A stretch of DNA of 64,000 bases, taken from the NCBI GenBank assembly GCA_945860385.1, contig CAMAQD010000001.1, positions 127,208 through 191,207 of the forward strand, written 5' to 3'. Shown piece by piece: positions 1 through 8,090 of this stretch. A program made the position numbers and the translations under genes. The stretch comes from Flavobacterium psychrophilum (lineage in GTDB: Bacteria; Bacteroidota; Bacteroidia; Flavobacteriales; Flavobacteriaceae). The notes under the pieces were generated by a model. It ran no database searches. It was not told the origin of the DNA and was given only the letters and a program-made list of their open reading frames with translations. The stretch's first letter is position 1. Every line of letters begins with the position of its first letter.

Positions 1-193
1 ACAAAATGCCGAAGGTGTAAAAAAACAAATCTACTTTTCGAATCCCGATGTGGAGCAAAACAACGCCATTCTCGACGAATTGGAATCTTTTGCCAATGCA
101 ATAAACAATGACACTACTCCTGTGGTGACATTGGAGCAAGCTACAGAAGCATTAAGGGTTGCTTACCAGATTATTGATTGTTTCAAGAAGTAA
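1..193 (+). CDS. Gfo/Idh/MocA-family oxidoreductase, C-terminal end only
   Basis: Open frame entering from the left edge (codons in phase with base 2), giving 63 residues before a TAA at 191-193. The tail, with IYFSNPDVEQNNAILDELES followed by a segment ending VAYQIIDCFKK, resembles the C-terminal helices of flavobacterial Gfo/Idh/MocA NAD(P)-dependent oxidoreductases, where an acidic loop precedes a helix that packs on the Rossmann domain. The catalytic and cofactor-binding parts lie outside the window, so the substrate cannot be judged. From memory of flavobacterial gene order this gene often sits just before the 3-hydroxyacyl-CoA dehydrogenase gene, which here starts at 1898; the two genes in between would then be an insertion. 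Confidence 0.7.
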   Translation, partial: QNAEGVKKQIYFSNPDVEQNNAILDELESFANAINNDTTPVVTLEQATEALRVAYQIIDCFKK

Positions 194-272
194 AATTAAA
201 TTGTTTGAAATTATCTTGTTATTTTTTTTTTTCAAGAATCAGTTCAAATTTAATTCAAAATAATTTAAAATT

Positions 273-884
273 ATGGATTTATTGCGAGTTGAGACTGAAT
301 TGAAAAAACGATTGGCTCATCCCTACAAATGGGGACGAAAACAGTCTGATGATTGGGATGCAAAAACGAGCTTTATTTACACAACATATTCTTTTGATAA
401 ATTATTAGAAAAAACAGCTTCGTTTGATGAAAAAGTACGTGATTATGCTTTGAATAGATGGTATAATTTTTGGTCAGCCGAAGCCGTTGAAAACCTATTT
501 TCCTTGCACGAAAAAGTATCACCCAACATAAATAAATTCGACAAACTAATTGATTTTACTATAAATACAACATGTTTTGATCATAAAACTACGGTTTTCC
601 CAACTGGTTTTAACCAAACTGTAGCTTACGCAAAAAACAATCCTGCCGAATTAATTCAATGGCTGTATTTGAACCAAAGTCAGGAAAGCAGAAAGCATTT
701 GAAAAACAGATTATTCATCGTTTTAGTCGATAAAAACAAGGAACATTGGAAGCTAAAAGCAGAAATTAAACTCTTAAAATCTGAAATTGATAGGTATGTG
801 GGAAATTTTAATTCCGAGAATTTAATCCAACTCAATTTAGAAAATAACACCATTTTATCCGACCTTATTTGGGTTGAAAATTAA
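273..884 (+). CDS. Putative type II restriction endonuclease (PD-(D/E)XK-like), partner of the downstream methylase
   Basis: This 203-residue cytoplasmic protein has no signal peptide or membrane segment. I do not recognise the family by overall sequence. Residues 93-105 (I-D94-F-T-I, then C-F-D103-H-K105) fit the D...(D/E)xK core of PD-(D/E)XK nucleases, with candidate upstream acidic residues E70 and E80. The following gene, an adenine methylase, starts 6 bp after this stop codon, the usual layout of a type II restriction-modification pair. A nuclease role is therefore inferred from the motif plus context, not from a family match. It could instead be a methylase accessory protein. The 70 bp upstream of the start are very A/T-rich with a T10 run near 220. 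Confidence 0.55.
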   Translation: MDLLRVETELKKRLAHPYKWGRKQSDDWDAKTSFIYTTYSFDKLLEKTASFDEKVRDYALNRWYNFWSAEAVENLFSLHEKVSPNINKFDKLIDFTINTTCFDHKTTVFPTGFNQTVAYAKNNPAELIQWLYLNQSQESRKHLKNRLFIVLVDKNKEHWKLKAEIKLLKSEIDRYVGNFNSENLIQLNLENNTILSDLIWVEN

Positions 885-890
885 TACTTT

Positions 891-1886
891 ATGAACTACA
901 TCGGCTCTAAACAAAAGTTATCTTCCTTCATCCAAACGGCTGTAAATTCAGTTGTTGGAGACGATTTGTCGCAAAACACTTTTTGTGATTTATTTGCCGG
1001 AACTGGAATTGTGGGAAGAACTTTTAAACCCAATGTGAAAAAAGTTATCAGCAATGATTTAGAATATTACAGCTATGTTTTGAATAAAAACTATATTGAA
1101 AATCACGAAACATTAGATTTTCATTCAACTATTGAAGAACTCAATCATCTCAACGGAATTGAAGGTTTTATTTTTAATGAATATTCACAAAACGGAGCAA
1201 AAGAAAGGCTATATTTTTCTGAATACAATGGAAAAAAAATAGATGCCATTCGGCAACAAATAGAAAATTGGAAAAATGATAAGATCATAAATTCAAAAAC
1301 CTATTATTTCCTTTTAGCTTCCTTATTAGAGAGCGCTGATAAAGTAGCGAATACAGCTTCGGTTTATGGTGCTTATTTAAAAAAAATTAAGAAATCAGCA
1401 CAGAAAAACCTTGTTTTGGAACCCGCCATTTTCTCTATAAACGACAACGAACACGAGGTTTTCAATGAAGATAGCAATCTTTTAATAAAGAAAATCGAAG
1501 GCGATATTTTATATTTGGACCCGCCATATAACGCTCGTCAATACGGTTCTAATTACCATTTATTGAATACAATAGCAAAATATGATATCTTTATTCCAAA
1601 AGGAAAAACAGGTCTGAGAGATTATAATCGTTCGGATTACTGTAGCAAAACAAATGTTAGAAAATCCTTTGAAGAGTTGATAAAAAACGCTAATTTCAAG
1701 TATACTTTTTTAAGTTATAATAACGAAGGTTTGATGTCAGAAGATGAAATTAGAACTATTATGTCCAAATACGGAAAATACGATTTGGTAACCACTAATT
1801 ACCAGCGTTTTAAAGCCGACAAGACCGAAAATAGAATTCATACAGCAAGCAGTACAACTGAATTTTTGCACATTTTAGAAAAATAA
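891..1886 (+). CDS. DNA adenine N6-methyltransferase, D12 class
   Basis: A 331-residue SAM-dependent DNA methyltransferase. It begins MNYIGSKQKL, the N-terminal signature of D12-class (Dam/M.FokI-like) enzymes. SAM-binding motif I is DLFAGTGIVG (about 33-42) and catalytic motif IV is DPPY (about 210-213), followed by NARQYGSNYH, typical of adenine methylases. Length is normal for a type II orphan or restriction-paired enzyme. It presumably methylates adenine in the target of the nuclease candidate encoded 6 bp upstream and so protects host DNA. The target sequence cannot be read from the protein. The pair sits between apparently core metabolic genes, which suggests horizontal acquisition. Confidence 0.92.
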   Translation: MNYIGSKQKLSSFIQTAVNSVVGDDLSQNTFCDLFAGTGIVGRTFKPNVKKVISNDLEYYSYVLNKNYIENHETLDFHSTIEELNHLNGIEGFIFNEYSQNGAKERLYFSEYNGKKIDAIRQQIENWKNDKIINSKTYYFLLASLLESADKVANTASVYGAYLKKIKKSAQKNLVLEPAIFSINDNEHEVFNEDSNLLIKKIEGDILYLDPPYNARQYGSNYHLLNTIAKYDIFIPKGKTGLRDYNRSDYCSKTNVRKSFEELIKNANFKYTFLSYNNEGLMSEDEIRTIMSKYGKYDLVTTNYQRFKADKTENRIHTASSTTEFLHILEK

Positions 1887-1897
1887 TTACTATAAAT

Positions 1898-2785
1898 ATG
1901 AAAATAATAGCCGTAATCGGAGCAGGAACAATGGGCAACGGAATTGCACATACTTTTGCCCAAAGTGGTTTCGCCGTAAAACTGATTGACGTTTCCGAAA
2001 AATCATTAGATAAAGGAATGGCAACTATTTTTGCCAATTTAGACCGAATGGTAGCCAAAGGAACCATTACCGAAGAAGAAAAATTCAAAACCATTAACAA
2101 TATCATCACTTATACTGATATTAAAGACGGCGTTGTGGGCGTGGATTTGGTTGTTGAAGCTGCGACGGAAAACGTAGAATTGAAACTGAATATTTTCAAA
2201 CAATTGAATGAAGTTTGTTCGCACGATACGATTTTGGCAACGAATACTTCTTCTATTTCCATCACACAAATTGGTGCAGTTGTGGCACATCCGGAACGCG
2301 TTATCGGGATGCACTTTATGAATCCTGTGCCGATTATGAAATTGGTCGAAATCATTCGCGGTTACAATACCAGCGATGAAGTAACGAAAATTATTATGAC
2401 GTTGTCCGAAAAACTAGGTAAAACTCCCGTTGAAGTCAACGATTATCCCGGTTTTGTTGCCAACAGAATTTTGATGCCAATGATAAACGAAGCCATTGAA
2501 ACACTTTACAACAAAGTCGCTGGTGTTTATGAAATTGATACCGTGATGAAACTCGGAATGGGACATCCGATGGGACCTTTGCAATTAGCAGATTTTATTG
2601 GTCTTGACGTTTGTTTAGCTATTTTAAATGTGATGTACGACGGTTTCAAAAACCCGAAATATGCACCTTGTCCTTTATTGGTCAATATGGTTCGTGCCGG
2701 AAAATTAGGCGTGAAATCTGGTGAAGGTTTTTATGATTATAGTGAAAGTAAAAAAGCAGAGAAAATTTCGAAACAGTTTATATAA
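1898..2785 (+). CDS. hbd: 3-hydroxybutyryl-CoA dehydrogenase
   Basis: A 295-residue NAD(P)-dependent 3-hydroxyacyl-CoA dehydrogenase that interconverts 3-hydroxybutyryl-CoA and acetoacetyl-CoA. The N-terminal Rossmann motif is GAGTMGNGIAHTFA (residues 8-21). The catalytic region contains GMHFMNPVP (the conserved His-x-x-Asn-Pro), and the C-terminal dimerisation domain contains GMGHPMGPLQLADFIGLD. Length matches the short monofunctional Hbd/PaaH family rather than the fused FadB type. The downstream gene starts 2 bp after the stop codon, so the two are probably co-transcribed. This start has an A-rich leader and is the family start. Confidence 0.95.
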   Translation: MKIIAVIGAGTMGNGIAHTFAQSGFAVKLIDVSEKSLDKGMATIFANLDRMVAKGTITEEEKFKTINNIITYTDIKDGVVGVDLVVEAATENVELKLNIFKQLNEVCSHDTILATNTSSISITQIGAVVAHPERVIGMHFMNPVPIMKLVEIIRGYNTSDEVTKIIMTLSEKLGKTPVEVNDYPGFVANRILMPMINEAIETLYNKVAGVYEIDTVMKLGMGHPMGPLQLADFIGLDVCLAILNVMYDGFKNPKYAPCPLLVNMVRAGKLGVKSGEGFYDYSESKKAEKISKQFI

Positions 2786-2786
2786 A

Positions 2787-3446
2787 ATGTCAATAGCTCA
2801 AAACCTCCTCAAAATAAAATCCACTTTACCATCAACCGTAACACTTGTTGCCGTTTCTAAAACCAAACCCATTCCTGATTTAATGGAAGCTTACGATGCG
2901 GGTCAACGCATTTTTGGCGAAAACAAAATCCAGGAAATGGCTGAGAAATGGGAAGCAATGCCAAAAGATATCGAATGGCATATGATTGGTCACGTTCAGA
3001 CGAATAAAGTGAAATTTATGGCTCCTTTCGTGAGCTTGATTCACGGCGTGGATAGTTTGAAATTATTGGAAGAAATCAACAAACAAGCCCAAAAAAACGA
3101 TAGAATTATAGATTGTTTATTGCAGATTTATATTGCCGAAGAAGAAAGTAAATTTGGTCTGGATGAAGAAGAACTGAATGAAATTCTGGCTTCCGCAACA
3201 TTTCAGGAAATGAAAAACATTCGAGTTATTGGACTAATGGGAATGGCTACTTTTACGGATAACAAAAACCAAATTAAGAAAGAATTCTCACATTTAAAGT
3301 CGATTTTTGATAAGCTTCAACCACTGCAAACTGCAAACCGCAAACTGCAAACTGTTTCTATGGGAATGTCGGGCGATTATCAACTCGCAATTGAATGCGG
3401 AAGTACTATGGTTCGAATAGGAAGTAGTATCTTTGGAGGACGATAA
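2787..3446 (+). CDS. YggS/PROSC-family pyridoxal phosphate homeostasis protein
   Basis: A 219-residue single-domain PLP-binding TIM-barrel protein of the YggS/PLPBP family, which buffers free pyridoxal phosphate and affects amino-acid metabolism. The PLP lysine lies in VAVSKTKP (about 24-31); FGENKIQE, EWHMIGHVQTNK and the C-terminal SMGMSGDYQLAIECGSTMVR segment that holds the phosphate are all present. The open frame extends 66 bp upstream into hbd, but that part is not family-like. ATG 2787, which yields MSIAQNLLKIK and lies 1 bp after the hbd stop, is the likely start. Near 3330-3350 the gene carries a short internal near-repeat (CTGCAAAC units). Confidence 0.93.
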   Translation: MSIAQNLLKIKSTLPSTVTLVAVSKTKPIPDLMEAYDAGQRIFGENKIQEMAEKWEAMPKDIEWHMIGHVQTNKVKFMAPFVSLIHGVDSLKLLEEINKQAQKNDRIIDCLLQIYIAEEESKFGLDEEELNEILASATFQEMKNIRVIGLMGMATFTDNKNQIKKEFSHLKSIFDKLQPLQTANRKLQTVSMGMSGDYQLAIECGSTMVRIGSSIFGGR

Positions 3447-3452
3447 ATTTCA

Positions 3453-3488
3453 AAGGCAAAGGCAATGGCAATGCCAATGGCAATTTCA
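3453..3488 (+). repeat. Hexanucleotide GGCAAT array upstream of the four-helix-bundle gene
   Basis: Six 6-bp units in phase: ggcaaa, ggcaat, ggcaat, gccaat, ggcaat, ttcaat. The array fills the 60-bp gap between yggS and the four-helix-bundle gene. The same units recur on the other side of that gene. Confidence 0.8.
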
Positions 3489-3506
3489 ATAAAAAATTAA
3501 AAACAA

Positions 3507-3875
3507 ATGGAAATCAACGAACCTAATTTTGATAAAATCTACAATTTTGAAGATCGTTTGGTTCGATTTGCTGGAGAATGTATTTTCTTTGTTAGAAAAT
3601 TAGAAAAATCCTATGAAATTGAATATTACAAAAACCAACTTATAAGGTCGTCTGGTAGTTCTTCTTTAAATTATGGAGAAGCACAAGGCACTATAACAGA
3701 TAAAGATTTTATTTTCAAAGTTTCATTAGCCGTAAAAGAATTGAAAGAATCCAGAAATTCATTGAAAGTTCTTGATTATATTAAAGCCGGAGATTCAGAA
3801 GAAAGAAAATGGCTTTTGACAGAAGTTGAAGAACTTATCGCAATCGCCTCAAAAATGATAAATAATAAAAAATAA
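3507..3875 (+). CDS. Four-helix-bundle protein (23S rRNA intervening-sequence protein family)
   Basis: A 122-residue all-helical protein. The pattern of RLVRFAGECI, then NQLIRSSGSSSLNYGEAQG, then LAVKELKESRNSLKVL matches the S23/IVP family (TIGR02436-like), first noticed as ORFs inside 23S rRNA intervening sequences and later found to be widespread single genes in Bacteroidetes. The molecular role is unknown; the family forms pentameric or similar four-helix bundles. Here it is not in an rRNA gene. It is flanked on both sides by GGCAAT hexamer arrays, which suggests that gene and repeats form one transposable or recombined unit. Confidence 0.88.
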   Translation: MEINEPNFDKIYNFEDRLVRFAGECIFFVRKLEKSYEIEYYKNQLIRSSGSSSLNYGEAQGTITDKDFIFKVSLAVKELKESRNSLKVLDYIKAGDSEERKWLLTEVEELIAIASKMINNKK

Positions 3876-3885
3876 TTCAATTACA

Positions 3886-3998
3886 ATGGCAATGAGTTTT
3901 CAATAGCAATGGCAATGGCAATAACAATTTTCAATTTTTAAGTATTGACATTGCTAATGATTTTTGATATTGCCATTGTGATTGCCATTGCCATTGAT
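3886..3998. repeat. Inverted GGCAAT/ATTGCC hexamer arrays downstream of the four-helix-bundle gene
   Basis: Left arm (about 3886-3932) is built of CAATGGCAAT-type units and right arm (about 3967-3998) of their reverse complement (ATTGCC ATTGTG ATTGCC ATTGCC). The arms could pair into a long imperfect hairpin just before the exonuclease gene at 4019. The units match the array at 3453-3488. Confidence 0.75.
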
Positions 3999-4018
3999 TT
4001 TTGAAATTGATATTGAAA

Positions 4019-5380
4019 ATGTACGCAATACTCGACATAGAAACCACAGGAGGACAATTCAACGAAGAAGGAATTACGGAAATTGCCATTTATAAATTTG
4101 ACGGTCACGAAATCGTGGATCAATTTATCAGTTTGGTTAATCCTGAAATTCCAATTCAGCCATTCGTGGTAAAATTAACAGGCATCAACAATGCAATGTT
4201 GCAATCTGCTCCAAAGTTTTTTGAAGTGGCCAAACGCATTATCGAAATGACCAATGACTGCGTTGTAGTAGCACACAATGCCGATTTTGATTATCGAATT
4301 CTTCGCACAGAATTCCGCCGTTTGGGTTATAATTTTAATGTTAAAACGCTTTGCACAGTCGAATTATCTAAAAAATTATTGCCGGAACAACCTTCACATA
4401 GTTTGGGCAAACTGGTTCGTGCTTTGGGAATTCCAATGGCGGACAGACACCGCGCCAGTGGAGATGCAATGGCAACCGTGAAATTGTTCAAAATGCTTTT
4501 GGATAAAGATTTGAACAAAGAAATCGTCAAAGAGCATATTAAATTTGAAATCCAAAAAGGAATTGCTCCCAAATTGATGGACATTATAGAAAGTGTGCCT
4601 TCAAGAACGGGTGTTTATTACATTCACAACGAACAAGGAAAGCTTGTTTATATTGGCAAAAGCAGAAATATAAAAAAACGAATCAATCAGCATTTTACAG
4701 GAACTACAACCAAATGCAGAAAAATTCAATCGGATGTTTTCACAGTAACTTACGATGAAACTGGCAGCGAACTCATTGCCTTATTAAAAGAAAGTGAAGA
4801 GATAAAAATCAACAAACCGATGTATAATCGCGCGCAAAGAAAGAGTATTTTTCAGTTTGCACTTTATGCCGAAAAAGATGAAAATGGCTATTTGAATTTG
4901 AAATTACAAAAAGCCGATGGTCGAAAAAAAGAAATTACCTCTTTTGCTTCCCTCCAAGAAGCCAAAAATGCCTTGTTCAGAATCACTGCTCACTACAATT
5001 TGTGCCAAAAATATACAGGATTGTACATCACTAAAAATGAATGTTTTCAGTATAAAATAAAAGAATGCGACGGCGCTTGCATTGGCATCATTTTACCAGA
5101 AGAATATAACGAAAGAGTTCAAGAATTTATCGACAAAAACAGTTTCGAAAGTGAAAGTATGATACTCGTTGACAAAGGCCGAAACAGCAGCGAACACAGC
5201 GCAGTTTTAATAGAAAACGGAATTTATAAAGGCTATGCTTTTTATGATTTGAATTACCAAATTACCCAAATCGATATTCTAAAAAACATCCTTATCCCGA
5301 TGCAAAACAATCGCGATACTCGAAATATTATTCAAGCCTATATCCGAAGAAGTAAAACGATAAAAGTGATAAAATTTTAA
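4019..5380 (+). CDS. DnaQ-like 3'-5' exonuclease fused to a GIY-YIG (UvrC/Cho-like) nuclease domain
   Basis: A 453-residue two-domain nuclease. Residues 1-160 form a DEDDh exonuclease: ILDIETTGG (D-x-E), HNADFDYRIL and HRASGDA (His with Asp five residues later). About residue 195 onward is a GIY-YIG domain with TGVYYI, then YIGKSRNIKKRINQHF. This DnaQ-UvrC/Cho architecture is common in Bacteroidetes and Actinobacteria and is annotated as an exonuclease-domain protein of likely DNA-repair function. The C-terminal part (about 280-453) contains Cys residues (CQKY, CFQYKIKECDGACIG), as in Cho-like proteins. An upstream in-frame ATG at 4001 lies inside the hexamer repeats; ATG 4019, giving MYAILDIE, is preferred. 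Confidence 0.92.
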   Translation: MYAILDIETTGGQFNEEGITEIAIYKFDGHEIVDQFISLVNPEIPIQPFVVKLTGINNAMLQSAPKFFEVAKRIIEMTNDCVVVAHNADFDYRILRTEFRRLGYNFNVKTLCTVELSKKLLPEQPSHSLGKLVRALGIPMADRHRASGDAMATVKLFKMLLDKDLNKEIVKEHIKFEIQKGIAPKLMDIIESVPSRTGVYYIHNEQGKLVYIGKSRNIKKRINQHFTGTTTKCRKIQSDVFTVTYDETGSELIALLKESEEIKINKPMYNRAQRKSIFQFALYAEKDENGYLNLKLQKADGRKKEITSFASLQEAKNALFRITAHYNLCQKYTGLYITKNECFQYKIKECDGACIGIILPEEYNERVQEFIDKNSFESESMILVDKGRNSSEHSAVLIENGIYKGYAFYDLNYQITQIDILKNILIPMQNNRDTRNIIQAYIRRSKTIKVIKF

Positions 5381-5393
5381 TTTTTTTTGCGTT

Positions 5394-6230
5394 ATGAGCA
5401 ATCCAAAATCACAACTCAACATCATTAGACGACGAATCCATAATGTAATTTATGGTACAGACACCGTTGCCGGAAGGTTATTCGACCTGATTCTTCTGGG
5501 ACTGATTCTCTTGAGTGTATTTTTGTTTATGCTCGAAACCGTCAAAGGATTTGATGCGAAATACCACCATCAACTCATCTTTCTCGAATGGATTATCACA
5601 GGATTGTTCACCGTTGAATATTTGCTCCGCATCGTCACCACCGATAAACCTCGAAAATATATTTTAAGTTTCTTTGGTATTATTGATTTGCTTGCTATTT
5701 TGCCAATGTATTTGTCCTTTTTCTTTGTGGGTTCCAGAATATTTTCAATAATTCGTGCCTTGAGATTGTTGCGATTATTCAAAATATTAAACCATCCAAA
5801 ATTCACAGGACAATCCGTTCATTTATTAAAAGCACTGCAAGCCAGCCGAGGTAAAATTACAGTTTTTCTATATTTTGTTCTAATCAGCACGATTATTATT
5901 GGCTCAATAATGTATGTTGTCGAAGGCGAAGAAAACGGATTTACCAGCATACCAATGAGCATTTATTGGACAATCGTAACCCTTACAACCGTGGGTTATG
6001 GCGACATTTCACCCGGAACACCTCTGGGACAATTCATCGCCTCGCTCGTTATGATTCTCGGTTACGGCATCATCGCCGTTCCCACAGGAATTGTAACTGC
6101 AGAATTTACAAGAACAAATACAAACAAAACTGAACCTGAAAAAAATTCGTGTGAAAATTGTGGCGTAGCCAATCATAATCCAAATGCCAAGTTTTGTTAT
6201 CATTGCGGAAATCCAGTATCAATCAAATAA
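5394..6230 (+). CDS. Voltage-gated potassium channel-like ion transporter with C-terminal zinc ribbon
   Basis: A 278-residue six-helix channel of the Kv-like prokaryotic family. S1-S6 are visible. The S4-like segment RIFSIIRALRLLRLFKI (115-131) carries spaced arginines, and the pore filter TTVGYGD (198-204) marks K+ selectivity. After S6 the cytosolic tail ends in a zinc ribbon, CENCG ... CYHCG, with two CxxC knuckles (about 250-272). The channel probably sets or senses membrane potential. The zinc-ribbon tail is seen in some bacterial members but its role is unknown. It starts 13 bp after the exonuclease gene and may be co-transcribed with it. Confidence 0.92.
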   Translation: MSNPKSQLNIIRRRIHNVIYGTDTVAGRLFDLILLGLILLSVFLFMLETVKGFDAKYHHQLIFLEWIITGLFTVEYLLRIVTTDKPRKYILSFFGIIDLLAILPMYLSFFFVGSRIFSIIRALRLLRLFKILNHPKFTGQSVHLLKALQASRGKITVFLYFVLISTIIIGSIMYVVEGEENGFTSIPMSIYWTIVTLTTVGYGDISPGTPLGQFIASLVMILGYGIIAVPTGIVTAEFTRTNTNKTEPEKNSCENCGVANHNPNAKFCYHCGNPVSIK

Positions 6231-6235
6231 TAAGA

Positions 6236-6381
6236 AGCTATTTCCAGCTGTACAGTGCAACTCCTCGTTGTTCAAGTTGCTTTTATAAGGCATAAAAGGA
6301 GCTTCCTTTGGTCGCTCTTTTACACCAAGAAAAACTAACTTTCACCACTGCGGGGTTTCCGTTTCCATCTGGGCTAAAAAA
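6236..6381 (-). repeat. Flavobacterial intergenic repeat element (copy 1)
   Basis: A non-coding block running from AGCTATTTCC at the left to TCTGGGCTA at the right, filling the gap between the channel gene and miaA. The ends and layout resemble the reverse complement of the block at 20909-21060, which runs from CTAGCCCCGATT to AATAGCTCC. From memory, such AGCTATTT...GGGCTAG elements are frequent in Flavobacterium intergenic DNA. They lack any ORF. Confidence 0.5.
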
Positions 6382-6382
6382 T

Positions 6383-7297
6383 ATGAAGTACTTAATAACC
6401 ATCGTCGGACCAACAGCCATAGGAAAAACTTCCTTGAGCATCAACTTGGCACAACATTATAACTGCGATATAATTTCTTCTGACAGCCGACAATTTTTCA
6501 AGGAAATGCGAATCGGTACAGCCGTTCCCACAACCGAAGAATTGGCGGGAGCCCAACATCATTTCATCCAAAACAAATCGATTTTTGAGAATTATACCGT
6601 TGGCGATTTCGAAAAAGAAGCTATTGCCAAATTAGATGAATTATTCCTAACTAATGATTATGTCGTAATGGTTGGCGGTTCCGGATTGTATGTAGATGCT
6701 GTCTTAAAAGGCTTTGATGATTTCCCTGAAATAGAAGCTTCGGTTCGAGAGGAAGTAACTTCGAACTATGAAAAATCAGGAATCGAATATTTGCAAACCG
6801 AATTAAAAAAACGAGACCCAAAATATTTTGATTTCGTTGCCAAAGAAAATCCACAGCGAATGATGCGAGCCTTGGAAGTTTGTATCGGTTCCGGAAAACC
6901 CTATTCTTCGTTTTTAAACCAAAAGAAAAACACACGAAACTTCACTCCTATCCTCATTGGTTTAGAAGCAGAAAGAAGCGTAATTTACGACAGAATCAAC
7001 CAGCGTGTCGACATAATGATGACCGAAGGTTTATTGGCAGAAGCCGAAAATTTATTTCCCCAAAAAGACTTAAATGCATTGCAAACAGTTGGTTACAGAG
7101 AATTGTTCAGCTATTTTGAAGGCGAAATTTCATTGCAATTCGCCATCGAGGAAATCAAGAAAAATACCCGACGTTTTGCCAAAAGACAACTCACTTGGTT
7201 CAAGAGAAATGAGCAAACAAAATGGTTTGATTATTTGACGGATAAACAAAAAATCATTGAATATTTAAAAGAAACTCAAAATTTAAAGAGAAAATAA
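6383..7297 (+). CDS. miaA: tRNA dimethylallyltransferase
   Basis: A 304-residue MiaA, which transfers dimethylallyl from DMAPP to the N6 of A37 in tRNAs that read UNN codons. The N-terminal P-loop is GPTAIGKTSLSI, followed by DSRQFFKEMRIGTA (the conserved DSxQ and GT motifs), VGGSGLYVDA and the C-terminal TVGYRELFSYFEGE region. The open frame begins 75 bp upstream within the intergenic repeat; ATG 6383, giving MKYLITIVGPTA, is the family start. The thioesterase gene follows after 1 bp. Confidence 0.95.
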   Translation: MKYLITIVGPTAIGKTSLSINLAQHYNCDIISSDSRQFFKEMRIGTAVPTTEELAGAQHHFIQNKSIFENYTVGDFEKEAIAKLDELFLTNDYVVMVGGSGLYVDAVLKGFDDFPEIEASVREEVTSNYEKSGIEYLQTELKKRDPKYFDFVAKENPQRMMRALEVCIGSGKPYSSFLNQKKNTRNFTPILIGLEAERSVIYDRINQRVDIMMTEGLLAEAENLFPQKDLNALQTVGYRELFSYFEGEISLQFAIEEIKKNTRRFAKRQLTWFKRNEQTKWFDYLTDKQKIIEYLKETQNLKRK

Positions 7298-7298
7298 A

Positions 7299-8039
7299 AT
7301 GCCCATTTCACCAAATTTTACCTCCATTTTTAGCAAAGATTGGGAGATTAATTTCACCCAATGTCTTCCCAATGGTTATTTAAAATACACCGATTTATGC
7401 AACATTTTACAGTTGACTGCCGCGGCACATTCTGAAATCGGTGGCATCAGCTTTTCGGATATGCAGGAATTCAATCAGGCTTGGGTTTTGAGCAGAATGC
7501 GTGTTGAAATCGAAGAATTGCCTCAATGGAAAGATATTGTAACCGTAAAAACCTGGATTAATACACTTGAAAATTCCCGTTCCGTGCGTGCATTGGAACT
7601 CTATGTAAACGGAAAGAAAATGATAGGTTGCGAAACTTTTTGGGCAGTTTTCAATACTAAAATCAGGCGACCGGAAGCCTTGGCTTTGCCATTCGAACAT
7701 TTTGAATTGTTTCCAGAACAGAAAGCAACTAAAAATGCCTTCTCCAAAATTACCGTCGGTACTGAAAACGAAATGGTGTTCGAAAAGACCGTTGCTCTTT
7801 CGGATTTAGACATTGTTAATCACGTAAACAACGTGAAATATTTGGAATGGTGTTTGGATTTTGTAGACGTTAAACTCATTCTAAATCAAAAAATAGAAAG
7901 TTTTGAAATGAATTTTCTAAAAGAATTATCTTTAAAAGACAAAATCAGCATTCACGAGAATTTGAAAACTAATTCTATGATTTTTAGCATAACTAAAGAC
8001 GATAAAACATGTTTTGCATTGCAGTTGAATTTAGAATAA
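7299..8039 (+). CDS. Acyl-ACP thioesterase
   Basis: A 246-residue double hotdog-fold thioesterase (FatA/FatB-like, PF01643) that releases fatty acids from acyl carrier protein. The first hotdog contains LQLTAAAHSEIGG and WVLSRMRVEIEELP. The second contains LSDLDIVNHVNNVKYLEWCLD, with the Asn/His signature (D-x-x-N-H-V-N-N) of the family. Length agrees with bacterial FatA-like enzymes. The start lies 1 bp after the miaA stop, so the pair is probably translated from one transcript. A strong hairpin terminator follows at 8044. Confidence 0.9.
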   Translation: MPISPNFTSIFSKDWEINFTQCLPNGYLKYTDLCNILQLTAAAHSEIGGISFSDMQEFNQAWVLSRMRVEIEELPQWKDIVTVKTWINTLENSRSVRALELYVNGKKMIGCETFWAVFNTKIRRPEALALPFEHFELFPEQKATKNAFSKITVGTENEMVFEKTVALSDLDIVNHVNNVKYLEWCLDFVDVKLILNQKIESFEMNFLKELSLKDKISIHENLKTNSMIFSITKDDKTCFALQLNLE

Positions 8040-8043
8040 AAAC

Positions 8044-8072
8044 AAAAAAGCTTCGATTTCTCGAAGCCTTAA
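8044..8072. terminator. Bidirectional terminator between thioesterase (+) and rprY (-)
   Basis: The perfect stem GCTTCGA / TCGAAGC (8050-8056 with 8061-8067, loop TTTC) is flanked by an A-run on the left, which reads as a T-run for minus-strand transcripts, and CTTAATTA on the right. It sits between two convergent genes. Confidence 0.8.
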
Positions 8073-8090
8073 TTACAGTCAAAATTTGAT

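Noticed and set aside
6308..6383. Longer miaA start at 6308
   Set aside because: The 25 extra codons come from the intergenic repeat and are not like MiaA. ATG 6383 fits the family.
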